Shown piece by piece: positions 22,535 to 30,459 of a stretch of 42,178 bases of DNA. The notes under the pieces were generated by a model. That model was not told the origin of the DNA. It ran no database searches and worked only from the letters and a program-made list of their open reading frames with translations. The translations under genes were made by a program, and so were the position numbers. Positions within the stretch are counted from its first letter, which is position 1. The number at the start of each line of letters is the position of its first letter. This DNA is from Bacillota bacterium (lineage in GTDB: Bacteria; Bacillota; Dethiobacteria; DTU022), in NCBI GenBank assembly GCA_012799185.1, contig JAAZLS010000079.1:1-42178 (forward strand), in the 5' to 3' direction.

Positions 22535-23806
22535 ATGGCCGTTGGCATTAAGATCCGTGAACTCTGTTTTAGTTACGGTTCCCAAGAGGTACTTAGTGAA
22601 ATAAATATGGTGGTAAAGCCGGGAGATTTTATTGGGATAGTAGGGCCAAACGGCAGCGGCAAATCAACCTTACTTAAAAATATGGCCGCCCTATTGCGCC
22701 CCACCCGGGGGGCGATAGAGATTAACTCAACTGGAATTGAAGATTATAAGCGGTTGGAACTGGCCCGGCTAATAGCCCTGGTCGGCCAGGATCAACAGCC
22801 TGGTTTTAATTTTCAAGTTGAAGAGGTGGTTTATACCGGTAGATATCCCTACAAAGAAAGGTTCCGTCCACCGGCAGGGGTGGATCGGCAGGCGGTGGAG
22901 CGGGCGATGTACCTGACCGGTTGCTACCACTTAAAAGATCGGGATCTCTTCTCTCTGAGCGGCGGAGAACGCCAGCGGGTCTTCCTGGCCCGGGCACTGG
23001 CCCAGGAAACACCGGTATTATTGCTAGATGAACCGACTGCATTTTTAGATATGGGCTACCAGGTGGAGCTGTTACAGCTTCTACAAGGGCTAAATCTAAG
23101 GGAAAAATTGACGGTGGTAGCGGTAATGCATGATTTAAACCTGGCCTCCCGCTACAGCCGAAAGCTGGTTATGCTAAATCGGGGAAAGATATTTGCCCGG
23201 GGTTCTCCGGAAGAGGTTTTAACCAGGGACCATATTTTAGAGGTATACCGGACGGAGGTGCTCCTTGAACCCCACCCGATGGGGGGCCCCCCCCAGATAA
23301 TTCCTATCTCTCCGCCAACCGGCAGGAAAGGCCGTGAGCGGGGCAGAAAGATTCACGTTATCGGAGGAGGAGGCAGCGCCACCGGGATCATTAACCAGCT
23401 GTTTCTAAAAGGGTTGACCCCTTCGGCCGGGGTTCTAAGTATTGGGGATAGTGATTGGGTTACCGCCCGTCGGTTGGGGTTAGAGATGGTGGAAGAGTCA
23501 CCATTCTCACCGATTGGCCTGGAGCAGCACCGGAAAAACCTGGGCCTGGTGGCCGACGCTTCATTGGTGGTGCTCGCCCCCCTCTTCCTGGGGCCGGGCA
23601 ACCTGTTAAATATTGAGGCGGCTCTATGGGGCCTGGAGGAGGGCAAAACGGTACTGGTCTTGGAACCTTCTTCAGCTGGGCGGCGGGATTTTACTGGGGG
23701 GCCGGGGGGGAAACTTTATCAACGTTTGGTGGAAGGTGGAGCCCTACTCATGGAGCAGTTTGATTTAGAGAAGATCGATGCCTTACTGGCAACCGGAGCG
23801 GGTTAA
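22535..23806 (+). CDS. btuD: Cobalamin ABC transporter ATPase with an extra C-terminal domain
   Basis: The start chosen is ATG 22535 (SD GGTGAGAGG) rather than 22502 inside btuC, giving 423 aa. Residues 1-255 are a complete ABC ATPase: Walker A GPNGSGKST, a Q-loop region, signature LSGGERQR, Walker B LLLDEPTAFLD and the H-loop VMHDLNLASRYS. Normal BtuD/FecE proteins end there. Residues about 270-423 form a second domain that starts KIHVIGGGGSATG and has LVADASLVVLAPLFLGPGN and GKTVLVLEPS. These look like a Rossmann-type nucleotide-binding fold. Its function is unknown to me; roles in cobamide sensing or processing are possible. Confidence 0.9.
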   Translation: MAVGIKIRELCFSYGSQEVLSEINMVVKPGDFIGIVGPNGSGKSTLLKNMAALLRPTRGAIEINSTGIEDYKRLELARLIALVGQDQQPGFNFQVEEVVYTGRYPYKERFRPPAGVDRQAVERAMYLTGCYHLKDRDLFSLSGGERQRVFLARALAQETPVLLLDEPTAFLDMGYQVELLQLLQGLNLREKLTVVAVMHDLNLASRYSRKLVMLNRGKIFARGSPEEVLTRDHILEVYRTEVLLEPHPMGGPPQIIPISPPTGRKGRERGRKIHVIGGGGSATGIINQLFLKGLTPSAGVLSIGDSDWVTARRLGLEMVEESPFSPIGLEQHRKNLGLVADASLVVLAPLFLGPGNLLNIEAALWGLEEGKTVLVLEPSSAGRRDFTGGPGGKLYQRLVEGGALLMEQFDLEKIDALLATGAG

Positions 23807-23830
23807 TTTATTTCGATCTGAAAAAAATGC

Positions 23831-23856
23831 AGGATTTTGCAACTACTTATCGAATT
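23831..23856 (+). promoter_or_regulatory. Sigma-H (Spo0H) type promoter
   Basis: AGGATTT (23831-23837), 14 bp, then GAATT (23852-23856). From memory this matches the hexamers and spacing of the classical sigma-H promoter of B. subtilis spoVG. It stands 72 bp before the start of the unknown 168-aa ORF and has no other gene to serve. The rest of the 121-bp gap after btuD holds only AT-rich sequence and small repeats of AGGCT. Confidence 0.75.
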
Positions 23857-23927
23857 TAGCCTAAGGCTTAAAAGGCTGTTTATTTAAGATAAACGGAAGA
23901 TTCTATATAAATTAGGAGTTAGGGGAA

Positions 23928-24434
23928 ATGGAGATGCAGATCACGCAGGCCCATCCCAGGCATTTGGAAACAGGTATCGTCGGTGATGGGGTAAAAAAAG
24001 AAAAAATGGCGGAACAGCCGGCTAAAATAAGGGTACGCATTCGTTTTGATTACCGGGGTACACCCCGGCCGGCCCGGTTTTTTTTCGGGGGAAAGGGAAC
24101 CAAAGAGGTGGCTGAGGAGCGCCGGGAACAACAGGCTACCATGTGGAGGAATGTTCCCCTACAGGGGATCCGGGTGGAAGATATCGCCTTCCTGGAACTA
24201 TATTCGGTATATGAAGATGAGGAGGAGGGTGAGATTACCTATGCCCCGCTGGAGCTATTAATATCCCTTGATTCCCTGGAAGACAGCCTGCAGTTCATCA
24301 GCCGTGATGAATTTAAATGCTTGGAGGTTATTGAACCAGATCGAGTTAATTTAACCGGCCGTGAATTGGAACGGATTCTTTACCGGTTTAGTGTGACTCT
24401 TCAGCACAAACTGCAAGAAAGGGAGGATGTTTAG
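23928..24434 (+). CDS. Unrecognised 168-aa acidic protein behind a sigma-H promoter
   Basis: I do not recognise a family. The protein is soluble, with no signal peptide or membrane span. After a variable N-terminus, a basic strand (KIRVRIRFDYRG, around 33-44) leads to an acidic, beta-rich stretch (YEDEEEGEITYAPLELLISL, 20 residues). It ends with ELERILYRFSVTLQHKLQER, likely helical. Two candidate starts are ATG 23928 and ATG 23934, both behind AGGAGTTAGGGG. A small membrane protein, aroH and cmk follow. In B. subtilis the PilZ gene ypfA stands near this place (ypfA-ypfB-cmk), but no PilZ motif is visible here. A role in transition state or early sporulation is inferred only from the promoter. 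Confidence 0.75.
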   Translation: MEMQITQAHPRHLETGIVGDGVKKEKMAEQPAKIRVRIRFDYRGTPRPARFFFGGKGTKEVAEERREQQATMWRNVPLQGIRVEDIAFLELYSVYEDEEEGEITYAPLELLISLDSLEDSLQFISRDEFKCLEVIEPDRVNLTGRELERILYRFSVTLQHKLQEREDV

Positions 24435-24460
24435 CAGGGCGGGCTGGGAAGTGTATAAAA

Positions 24461-24493
24461 TTTCCCCCTTAACATAAAATTTAGCGGGGGAAA
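24461..24493 (+). promoter_or_regulatory. Hairpin covering the SD of the 66-aa ORF
   Basis: TTTCCCCC (24461-24468) is the exact complement of GGGGGAAA (24486-24493), with a 17-nt AT-rich loop. The right arm is the ribosome binding site of the gene starting at 24497. Folding would mask it. Confidence 0.5.
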
Positions 24494-24496
24494 AAG

Positions 24497-24697
24497 ATGA
24501 ATCGATGGCAACGCTGGTTTTATAACCTTTCATCGGGGGTGGAGCGGTTTTTATGGGGCTCCCTGCTCTTGCTGTTAATTCTTACCATGGCTGGACAGGC
24601 TTTACTGGGCCTGGAGATGGGACGCCGTTTGCTAAACCCGGTTGAATCGTTGGAAGGTATACCCTGGCCCCCGGAGCCGGGGCCCGATCCGGGTTAG
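24497..24697 (+). CDS. Small single-span membrane protein (YpfB-like by position)
   Basis: This 66-aa ORF has ATG 24497 behind GGGGGAAAAAG. An aromatic N-terminus (MNRWQRWFYNL) precedes one membrane span (FLWGSLLLLLILTMAGQALL). A tail ends in a proline/glycine-rich PWPPEPGPDPG. B. subtilis has a small membrane protein, YpfB (DUF5359), just upstream of cmk, so this may be its counterpart. Similarity beyond size and topology is not evident by eye. Function is unknown. Confidence 0.65.
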   Translation: MNRWQRWFYNLSSGVERFLWGSLLLLLILTMAGQALLGLEMGRRLLNPVESLEGIPWPPEPGPDPG

Positions 24698-24760
24698 GAT
24701 ATTTATCCCGGCTGTTGGGGGAACTTGGAGCCATAGGTGTACTGAAGGGGTTGGAAAAAG

Positions 24761-25135
24761 ATGACTTTGGTTAGAGGGATCAGGGGAGCAATTACCGTCC
24801 CGGCTAATGATGACGGCGAAATTATTAAAGCTACCCAGCTACTCTTGAAGAAAATGATGGAAGCAAATTGCTTGGAAATAGATAATTTGGCTGCAGTCTT
24901 ATTTTCATCTACTGTCGACCTTAACCGGGCCTTTCCGGCCCGGGCAGCCCGAATGTTGGGATGGAAGCATGTCCCCTTGATGTGCCAGGTGGAAATAGAT
25001 GTTCCCGGGGCCCTGCCGCGCTGTATCCGAGTGCTGATGCTGGTTAACACCGAGCTAAAGCCGGAGGAGGTGCGGCATATCTATTTAGGGGAGGCCCGGC
25101 TATTAAGAGAAGATCTTTTGGCGGACGGGCAATAG
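24761..25135 (+). CDS. aroH: Chorismate mutase, AroH class
   Basis: This 124-aa enzyme has the compact length of the B. subtilis AroH trimer. Matching regions are VRGIRGAITVPANDDGEI at the start, AAVLFSSTVDLNRAFPARAA (20 residues; active-site Arg/Glu region differs slightly from the usual FTVTxDLxxxFPA), and the C-terminal IRVLMLVNTELKPEEVRHIY with the conserved Arg and Tyr. It converts chorismate to prephenate for Phe and Tyr synthesis. Its place before cmk, away from other aro genes, is seen in several Clostridia. The SD is GGGGTTGGAAAAAG. Confidence 0.93.
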   Translation: MTLVRGIRGAITVPANDDGEIIKATQLLLKKMMEANCLEIDNLAAVLFSSTVDLNRAFPARAARMLGWKHVPLMCQVEIDVPGALPRCIRVLMLVNTELKPEEVRHIYLGEARLLREDLLADGQ

Positions 25136-25147
25136 AGTGGATTTTTG

Positions 25148-25176
25148 CTGACAGGTTTAAATATTTCTTTTAATAA
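25148..25176 (+). promoter_or_regulatory. Candidate sigma-A promoter of cmk
   Basis: CTGACA (25148-25153) and TAATAA (25171-25176) lie 17 bp apart in the AT-rich 85-bp gap before cmk. The -35 matches the consensus at five of six positions and the -10 is weaker. Confidence 0.4.
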
Positions 25177-25220
25177 TAATTTAAAAAGGGAATTTTTACT
25201 TTTACCTCGAAATTACTATT

Positions 25221-25919
25221 ATGAAACCAGACAGAAAGATTACAATTGCTATTGACGGGCCGGCGGGGGCCGGGAAAAGTACGGTGGCCCGGGAGGTAGC
25301 CCGACGGCTGGATTTAAAATATCTTGATACGGGAGCCATGTACCGAGCAGTTACCCTGAAGGTTATACGGGCTCAGCTTGCCCTAGATGAACCGGGAGAG
25401 CTGGAAGCTCTCCTAGGGGAAATAAAAATAGAATTTGGTACCGGGGAAGGCGACGGCAAGGTCTTTTTGAACGGGGAGGATGTTACCGCTGAGATTCGGG
25501 GGGTGCCGGTAAATAAAAGGGTTTCCGAAGTCTCATCTATCTCCATGGTTCGAAAAAAGATGGTTGCCCTACAACGAGAGATTGCCGTCCGTTCCCGGGG
25601 CATAGTGGTGGAGGGTCGCGATATCTGTTCCCGGGTGCTTCCGGAGGCAGATTTCAAGTTTTACCTTGAGGCCCGGCTCTCCGAAAGGGCGCTCCGACGT
25701 TGGAAAGAACAGGTGGCCGGTGGGATGAAGGTATCGCTTGGGCAGGTTCAGGATGCTATTAAGATGCGCGACAGTATTGATTCCCAACGACGGGATTCGC
25801 CGCTGACAGTTGCTCCCGGGGTAACGGTAATCGATACGACAGAACTAAGTTTGGAAGCGGTTATCAATAAGGTGTTGAGCATAGTTAATGTTGGTGGGAC
25901 GGCGGTGGAGGGGGAGTAA
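25221..25919 (+). CDS. cmk: Cytidylate kinase
   Basis: The 232-aa kinase has the P-loop IAIDGPAGAGKSTVAREVAR near residue 8, followed by LDTGAMYRAVTLK. The CMP-binding and lid region is VVEGRDICSRVLPEADFKFY, with RRDSPL near residue 190. It phosphorylates CMP and dCMP. No Shine-Dalgarno is visible close to ATG 25221; the nearest purine run (AAAAAGGGA) is about 25 bp upstream, so translation initiation may be weak. plsC follows after 2 bp. The cmk-plsC-ispH/rpsA order is widespread in Clostridia. Confidence 0.96.
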   Translation: MKPDRKITIAIDGPAGAGKSTVAREVARRLDLKYLDTGAMYRAVTLKVIRAQLALDEPGELEALLGEIKIEFGTGEGDGKVFLNGEDVTAEIRGVPVNKRVSEVSSISMVRKKMVALQREIAVRSRGIVVEGRDICSRVLPEADFKFYLEARLSERALRRWKEQVAGGMKVSLGQVQDAIKMRDSIDSQRRDSPLTVAPGVTVIDTTELSLEAVINKVLSIVNVGGTAVEGE

Positions 25920-25921
25920 GG

Positions 25922-26560
25922 GTGGTTTATCGCCTGGGACATCTGTTATTTAGTTGTTACTTTAAGTTGGTTTATCGGTGGCAAATATTTGGTCTGGAAA
26001 ACATTCCTGCATCAGGGCCCTTCATTATCTGCTCCAATCATATCAGCTGGTTTGATCCCCCCTTGATCGGATGCTCGATACCTCCTAAGTTAATGGTCTA
26101 TTTTATGGCCAAGCAAGAGCTTTTCAAAAACTTTATTTTTGGGGCCATACTAAAAAAAATAGGGGCTTTCCCGATTGATCGTAATAAAGTAGATTATGCG
26201 GCAATCCGCACATCTTTTCAATTGTTGGCCGAGGGTAAGGTGATCTGCCTGTTTCCAGAGGGGACCAGGAGCAAAAGCGGGCGGCTACAGCCGGCCCACC
26301 CCGGCGCGGCCATGATTGCCGCCCGTAGTAAGGCGCCGGTTTTGCCGGTGGCAATTACCGGGCCGTACCGCCCGGGGAGGCCCCTGCTGGTAAATTTTGG
26401 CCCTGTATTCTACTTGCCCAACCTGGAAAGGGGGAATCGTAAGGATAATTTGAAAGCGCATAGTAAAATAATTATGAGCCGGATTGGAGAGCTGTTAATT
26501 CCGGATCAGGAAAGGGAGTTACAGCGAGGAAAAATGGAAGCTTGGAATTCCAGGGAGTGA
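25922..26560 (+). CDS. plsC: 1-acyl-sn-glycerol-3-phosphate acyltransferase
   Basis: The 212-aa acyltransferase has the catalytic NHISWFDPP (HxxxxD type, near residue 40) and the substrate motif FPEGTRSKSG near residue 115. Hydrophobic stretches at the N-terminus and around 65-80 would hold it in the membrane. It makes phosphatidic acid from lysophosphatidic acid. The start is GTG 25922, with GGAGGGGG in the end of cmk. The next gene begins at about its stop codon, so all are likely cotranscribed. Confidence 0.94.
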   Translation: MVYRLGHLLFSCYFKLVYRWQIFGLENIPASGPFIICSNHISWFDPPLIGCSIPPKLMVYFMAKQELFKNFIFGAILKKIGAFPIDRNKVDYAAIRTSFQLLAEGKVICLFPEGTRSKSGRLQPAHPGAAMIAARSKAPVLPVAITGPYRPGRPLLVNFGPVFYLPNLERGNRKDNLKAHSKIIMSRIGELLIPDQERELQRGKMEAWNSRE

Positions 26561-26562
26561 AG

Positions 26563-28623
26563 GTGTTGGAGATAAAGGTTGGTGAGCATGCCGGTTTTTG
26601 CCCCGGGGTTAGGCGGGCGGTAGAAATGGCCCTTAATGAGGCGGCCGGGGGAAAGAAGGTGTGTACATTGGGTCCCCTGGTTCATAACGAATCGGTCGTT
26701 CGCTATTTAACCGACCGGGGGATCCGGGTAGTTGAGCATCCAGAACAGGCAGCTGGCGCCACCCTAATTATCCGCAGTCATGGGGTAGCCCCGCAGGTTA
26801 TAGAGCAGATTAAAAGTCTATCGTTCAACTTTTTAGATGCAACCTGTTCAAGGGTCAAGCGAGTTCAGAAGATGGCTGCCAGGTTAATGGAGGAGGGCGT
26901 TAACCTGGTCATATTTGGTGAAAGTAACCATCCCGAGGTGATCGGGATAGCAGGTTGGGCCGGTGGAAAGGCAGCGGTAGTTTCCAGCGTAGAAGAGCTT
27001 GAGGCTTTAGATATTGAGCATCCGGCGGCCCTAATCACACAGACCACCGGGAATAGCGCTTTATTTGAGAAAATCAAGGAAGCGTTTTTAACCCGGGTAC
27101 CTGCGGGCCAGGTATTTAATACTTTATGCCCGGAGGTCACTTTAAGGCAGGAAGAGGCGCGGCAGATAGCAAAAGAGGTAGAGGCAATGATAGTTGTAGG
27201 CAGTGCTACCAGTGCCAACACCGGGTCGTTGGTAGAAGAATGCCGGCGCGTTAGGCCAACCTGCCGGGTGGTCGACGCCGGGGAGTTAAAGGGTGAGCTT
27301 TTGCGCCGATATAGGTCAGTCGGGGTAACAGCCGGGGCATCTACTCCCCATTGGACGATTAAGGAGGTTGTTGAAAAAATGGAAAATGAAAATTATGAAG
27401 TCGAGAATGAAGAACAATTTGCCTATCAGGATACAGTGAAAACCTTTCTGGTAGGCGAACAGGCCGGGGGGCGGGTAGTCCAGGTTGACTCTGACGAGGT
27501 TCTAATTGATATCGGTTACAAGACCGAGGCCATACTACCGCGGTCCGAGGTCCATATGAGCGAGGGGGAGACCCTATCCGATCTCTTTGCGCCGGATACC
27601 GAGGTAGAGGTAACTGTTATTGAGAGCGATGAAGAGGAGGGTAAAATAGTAGTCTCCCACCGGCGCTTGGCAAAGGAGAAGCGCTGGAAGGAGCTGGAGG
27701 AGTCGCTGGAGAACCAGTCACTGGAAGAAGGCCGGGTTAAGCAGGTTGTTCCTGCCGGTATGGTATTAAGTTTAGGGGCTGGAATTGAGGGTTTTATGCC
27801 CGGTTCGCTGGTTGATATTCGGTATGTTCCTGATTTCAAGCCGTTTCTGAACGAAATGGTACAGTTCAAGGTAATCGAGATTAACCGCGAAAAAGACAAA
27901 ATAATTCTGTCGCGTAAAAAATTAATTGAGGAAGAGGTAGCCCGTAAAAGGGCCGAAACATTAAGCTCCCTAAAGGCGGGAGAGATTATAGAGGGCGTGG
28001 TCCGCCGGTTAACCGACTTTGGGGTTTTTGTCGATGTCGGTGGCATTGACGGCCTGGTCCATATTTCGGAGCTTTCCTGGGAACGGGTGGGACATCCCCA
28101 GGAGGTATTAAAGGTTGGCGAAGAGATTTCAGTAAAGGTGCTCGATGTAAACCCGGAGCGGGAACGGATCAGCCTTAGCCTGAAGCAGGCCCTGCCCGAT
28201 CCCTGGACCGGTGTAGAGGAAGATTTTAAAGCAGAGATGATTGTAACAGGTAAAATCACCCGCATTGTTAATTTCGGTGCTTTTGTCGAACTTAAGCCCG
28301 GGCTGGAAGGGCTAGTTCACATTTCACAGATTGCCGACTACCACGTTAAGCATCCTTCAGAAGTTTTAACCGAGGGCGAAGAGATTAAGGTTAAAATCCT
28401 AGATGTAAAACCGGAGGCCAAGCGGATTAGTCTCAGCGTCAGGGAGGCCAGGGATGCGGAAATGCCCGATAAAAAGGACTCCCATGAAGAAGAGAGTAAT
28501 TCCGGGGTCACATTAGGGGATGTATTTGGTGATCTTTTTGAAAACAAAGCAGGGGATAAGAATGACGGCGATGAACCGTCGGAAGAGGCCGGGGAGGAAG
28601 CAGCTAATCCCCAGGAAGAATAG
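26563..28623 (+). CDS. ispH: IspH (HMB-PP reductase) fused to ribosomal protein S1-like domains
   Basis: Two enzymes are joined in 686 aa. GTG 26563 is proposed as the start, since the TTG 26542 of the track lies in plsC. Residues about 1-285 are 4-hydroxy-3-methylbut-2-enyl diphosphate reductase, with three Fe-S cysteines in GFCPGV, DATCSR and NTLCPEV and the SATSANTGSL motif. It makes IPP and DMAPP in the last step of the MEP pathway. Residues about 300-640 hold four S1 RNA-binding domains, of which the third (LTDFGVFVDVGGIDGLVHIS) and fourth (FGAFVELKPGLEGLVHIS) are best conserved. An acidic tail follows. This fusion is known in Clostridia. The 3' end overlaps fni by 62 bp. Confidence 0.95.
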   Translation: MLEIKVGEHAGFCPGVRRAVEMALNEAAGGKKVCTLGPLVHNESVVRYLTDRGIRVVEHPEQAAGATLIIRSHGVAPQVIEQIKSLSFNFLDATCSRVKRVQKMAARLMEEGVNLVIFGESNHPEVIGIAGWAGGKAAVVSSVEELEALDIEHPAALITQTTGNSALFEKIKEAFLTRVPAGQVFNTLCPEVTLRQEEARQIAKEVEAMIVVGSATSANTGSLVEECRRVRPTCRVVDAGELKGELLRRYRSVGVTAGASTPHWTIKEVVEKMENENYEVENEEQFAYQDTVKTFLVGEQAGGRVVQVDSDEVLIDIGYKTEAILPRSEVHMSEGETLSDLFAPDTEVEVTVIESDEEEGKIVVSHRRLAKEKRWKELEESLENQSLEEGRVKQVVPAGMVLSLGAGIEGFMPGSLVDIRYVPDFKPFLNEMVQFKVIEINREKDKIILSRKKLIEEEVARKRAETLSSLKAGEIIEGVVRRLTDFGVFVDVGGIDGLVHISELSWERVGHPQEVLKVGEEISVKVLDVNPERERISLSLKQALPDPWTGVEEDFKAEMIVTGKITRIVNFGAFVELKPGLEGLVHISQIADYHVKHPSEVLTEGEEIKVKILDVKPEAKRISLSVREARDAEMPDKKDSHEEESNSGVTLGDVFGDLFENKAGDKNDGDEPSEEAGEEAANPQEE

Positions 28624-29698
28624 AGATAAAAGAATCAGGCTGCGTCGTAAAGACGAGCACCTCTTTTTTGCCCAGGGGCAGCGGCCGGGATTTGCCGATT
28701 TTACTGATATACATTTTATCCATAACTGCCTGCCCGAACTAAATATTCAAGGGGTGACCATCTGTACCTCCCTTTTAGGGAAAGTACACCGGTCGCCCCT
28801 TTTTATTAATGCGGTTACCGGGGGAACCCGGCGTGCCAGCAAAATTAATGCGGATCTGGCCTGGGTGGCCAAAAAAAGCAGCCTCCCGATGGCGGTGGGA
28901 TCGCAGCTGGTTGCCCTCGACTATCCCCCGGCAATTCCTTCATTTAAGGTGGTCCGGCAGGTTAACCCGGCCGGTGAAATTTGGGCCAATCTGGGAGGGT
29001 ATGCCACCCCGGAGCAGGCCCGCCGGGCGATCGAGATGGTTAACGCCGACGCCCTACAGATTCACCTAAATGTTCCACAAGAGCTGGCCATGGCGGAGGG
29101 GGATACCTCTTTCCGGGGAATTCTAAATAGAATAGCCGAAATAGTAGTCCAGGTGAATGTGCCGGTAATAGTGAAGGAGGTAGGTTTTGGAATCGCCCGG
29201 GAAGAGGCCCAGGAACTAAAAAAAATTGGGGTGGCCGCCATCGATGTCGGGGGGAAAGGCGGGACCAATTTTATAAAGATTGAACAGAGCCGGCAAAGCA
29301 AGGCGCTTTACCCCAGTTTACAGGATTGGGGGCTACCCACAGCGATTACCCTAATTGAATCCTTAACCGCTACTGGCGGCAAGGTTGATATTTTTGCCGC
29401 CGGGGGGATGGCCTCTGCATTAAATATAGCCAAAGCCCTGGCTTTAGGTGCGGCGGGTATAGGTTTGGCCGCCTGGCCAGTCTATATATTATTAAAAGAG
29501 GGGCGAACAGCCCTTCTTAGAAAGATCCAAGCCCTGGAGCAGGAATTGCGGGCGATTATGCTCCTGGTTGGTGCCGCCGATATTGCAAAGTTGCAAGAAG
29601 TGCCCCTGGTGATTACCGGTTTTACCGCTGAATGGCTCCGGCAGCGAGGGTTAGATCCGGGGGCGAGGGCCCCGTTTTGTCATCCATGTAAGCGATAG
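28562..29698 (+). CDS. fni: Isopentenyl-diphosphate delta-isomerase, type 2
   Basis: ATG 28562 behind AGGGGATAAG is preferred over 28520, giving 378 aa. RRKDEHLFFA is the usual N-terminal core, so the 30 or so basic residues before it are extra, or a later start is used. The FMN-dependent fold shows PLFINAVTGGT, PMAVGSQLVALDYP, NADALQIHLNVPQELAMAEG (20 residues), DVGGKGGTNFIKIE and IFAAGGMASALNIAKAL. It interconverts IPP and DMAPP, balancing the output of IspH directly upstream. B. subtilis has the same gene order (ypfD-fni). Confidence 0.95.
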   Translation: MTAMNRRKRPGRKQLIPRKNRDKRIRLRRKDEHLFFAQGQRPGFADFTDIHFIHNCLPELNIQGVTICTSLLGKVHRSPLFINAVTGGTRRASKINADLAWVAKKSSLPMAVGSQLVALDYPPAIPSFKVVRQVNPAGEIWANLGGYATPEQARRAIEMVNADALQIHLNVPQELAMAEGDTSFRGILNRIAEIVVQVNVPVIVKEVGFGIAREEAQELKKIGVAAIDVGGKGGTNFIKIEQSRQSKALYPSLQDWGLPTAITLIESLTATGGKVDIFAAGGMASALNIAKALALGAAGIGLAAWPVYILLKEGRTALLRKIQALEQELRAIMLLVGAADIAKLQEVPLVITGFTAEWLRQRGLDPGARAPFCHPCKR

Positions 29699-29769
29699 AA
29701 AACCGAATAATATGGCTAACCTAGGAAAAGATATCAAAAGTAGCTAATCCCACGAGGAGGGGGATAGTT

Positions 29770-30459
29770 ATGCCTACAGGCATGATTATATTGTTGGCCA
29801 TATCGGTGCTGGTATTTTTAGGATTGGCCCAACGGGTTCTTGATCGTCTGCAGTTAACGGATCGGGCGGCCCTGCTATTTGTTGGGGCGATGATCATCGG
29901 GGGGTTTTTACCTGCCCTACCGCTTACATCCAACCTATCTGTAAATATCGGGGGGGCAATCATTCCGCTAATTTTGGTGCTCTACCTGTTTGCCAAGGCA
30001 GGGACGCCGGCTGAGAAGAGCCGGGCTGCCTTGGCAATATTGATCACTACGGTAGTAATATACGGTGTTCTAAAGGTATTCCCGGTGGAACCCACCTATG
30101 CCTTTCTCTTGGATCCGCTCTATGTGGTGGCTCTGGTAGCGGGGGTGGTCGGTTACCTCTCCGGCCGTTCCCGGCGATCGGCCTTTATGGCCGGTGTGGG
30201 GGCGGTTTTGCTCAACGATATTATTACCCGGATTGAGGTACTTTTTACTGGGGGCACCGGGAAGATGGTTATTGGCGGGGCGGGGATATTTGATGCAATC
30301 TTGATCTCCGGAATGATCGCCTTGGGCCTGGCGGAGTTAATTGGGGAGATCAGGGAACGATTAGCCGGGGGACCGGATATGGAGCGCCCGGAGGCCCTGC
30401 TGCATGGTTTGCGTGGTTCCGAGGAGGAGGGGGATGAACATGAAGAACCGGGGCGGTAG
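29770..30459 (+). CDS. DUF1614 family membrane protein
   Basis: This 229-aa protein has about six hydrophobic spans. Regions such as RAALLFVGAMIIGGFLPALP, VNIGGAIIPLILVLYLFAKA and FDAILISGMIALGLAELIGE resemble the DUF1614 family. The function is unknown. GAGGAGGGGG precedes ATG 29770. Its 3' end overlaps spoIIP by 26 bp, so it is probably cotranscribed and sporulation-linked. A TAATATG sequence at 29708 in the gap before it could be a sigma-E -35, but no convincing -10 follows. Confidence 0.75.
   Translation: MPTGMIILLAISVLVFLGLAQRVLDRLQLTDRAALLFVGAMIIGGFLPALPLTSNLSVNIGGAIIPLILVLYLFAKAGTPAEKSRAALAILITTVVIYGVLKVFPVEPTYAFLLDPLYVVALVAGVVGYLSGRSRRSAFMAGVGAVLLNDIITRIEVLFTGGTGKMVIGGAGIFDAILISGMIALGLAELIGEIRERLAGGPDMERPEALLHGLRGSEEEGDEHEEPGR

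Noticed and set aside
23928-24434. Assignment of the 168-aa protein as a PilZ (YpfA) homologue
   Set aside because: The position is similar to B. subtilis ypfA, but the RxxxR and D/NxSxxG motifs of PilZ are not present.
27516-28265. 249-aa minus-strand ORF opposite the S1 domains
   Set aside because: Shadow of the ispH-rpsA frame. It is serine- and arginine-rich, has no SD and no family resemblance, while the + strand has four clear S1 domains.
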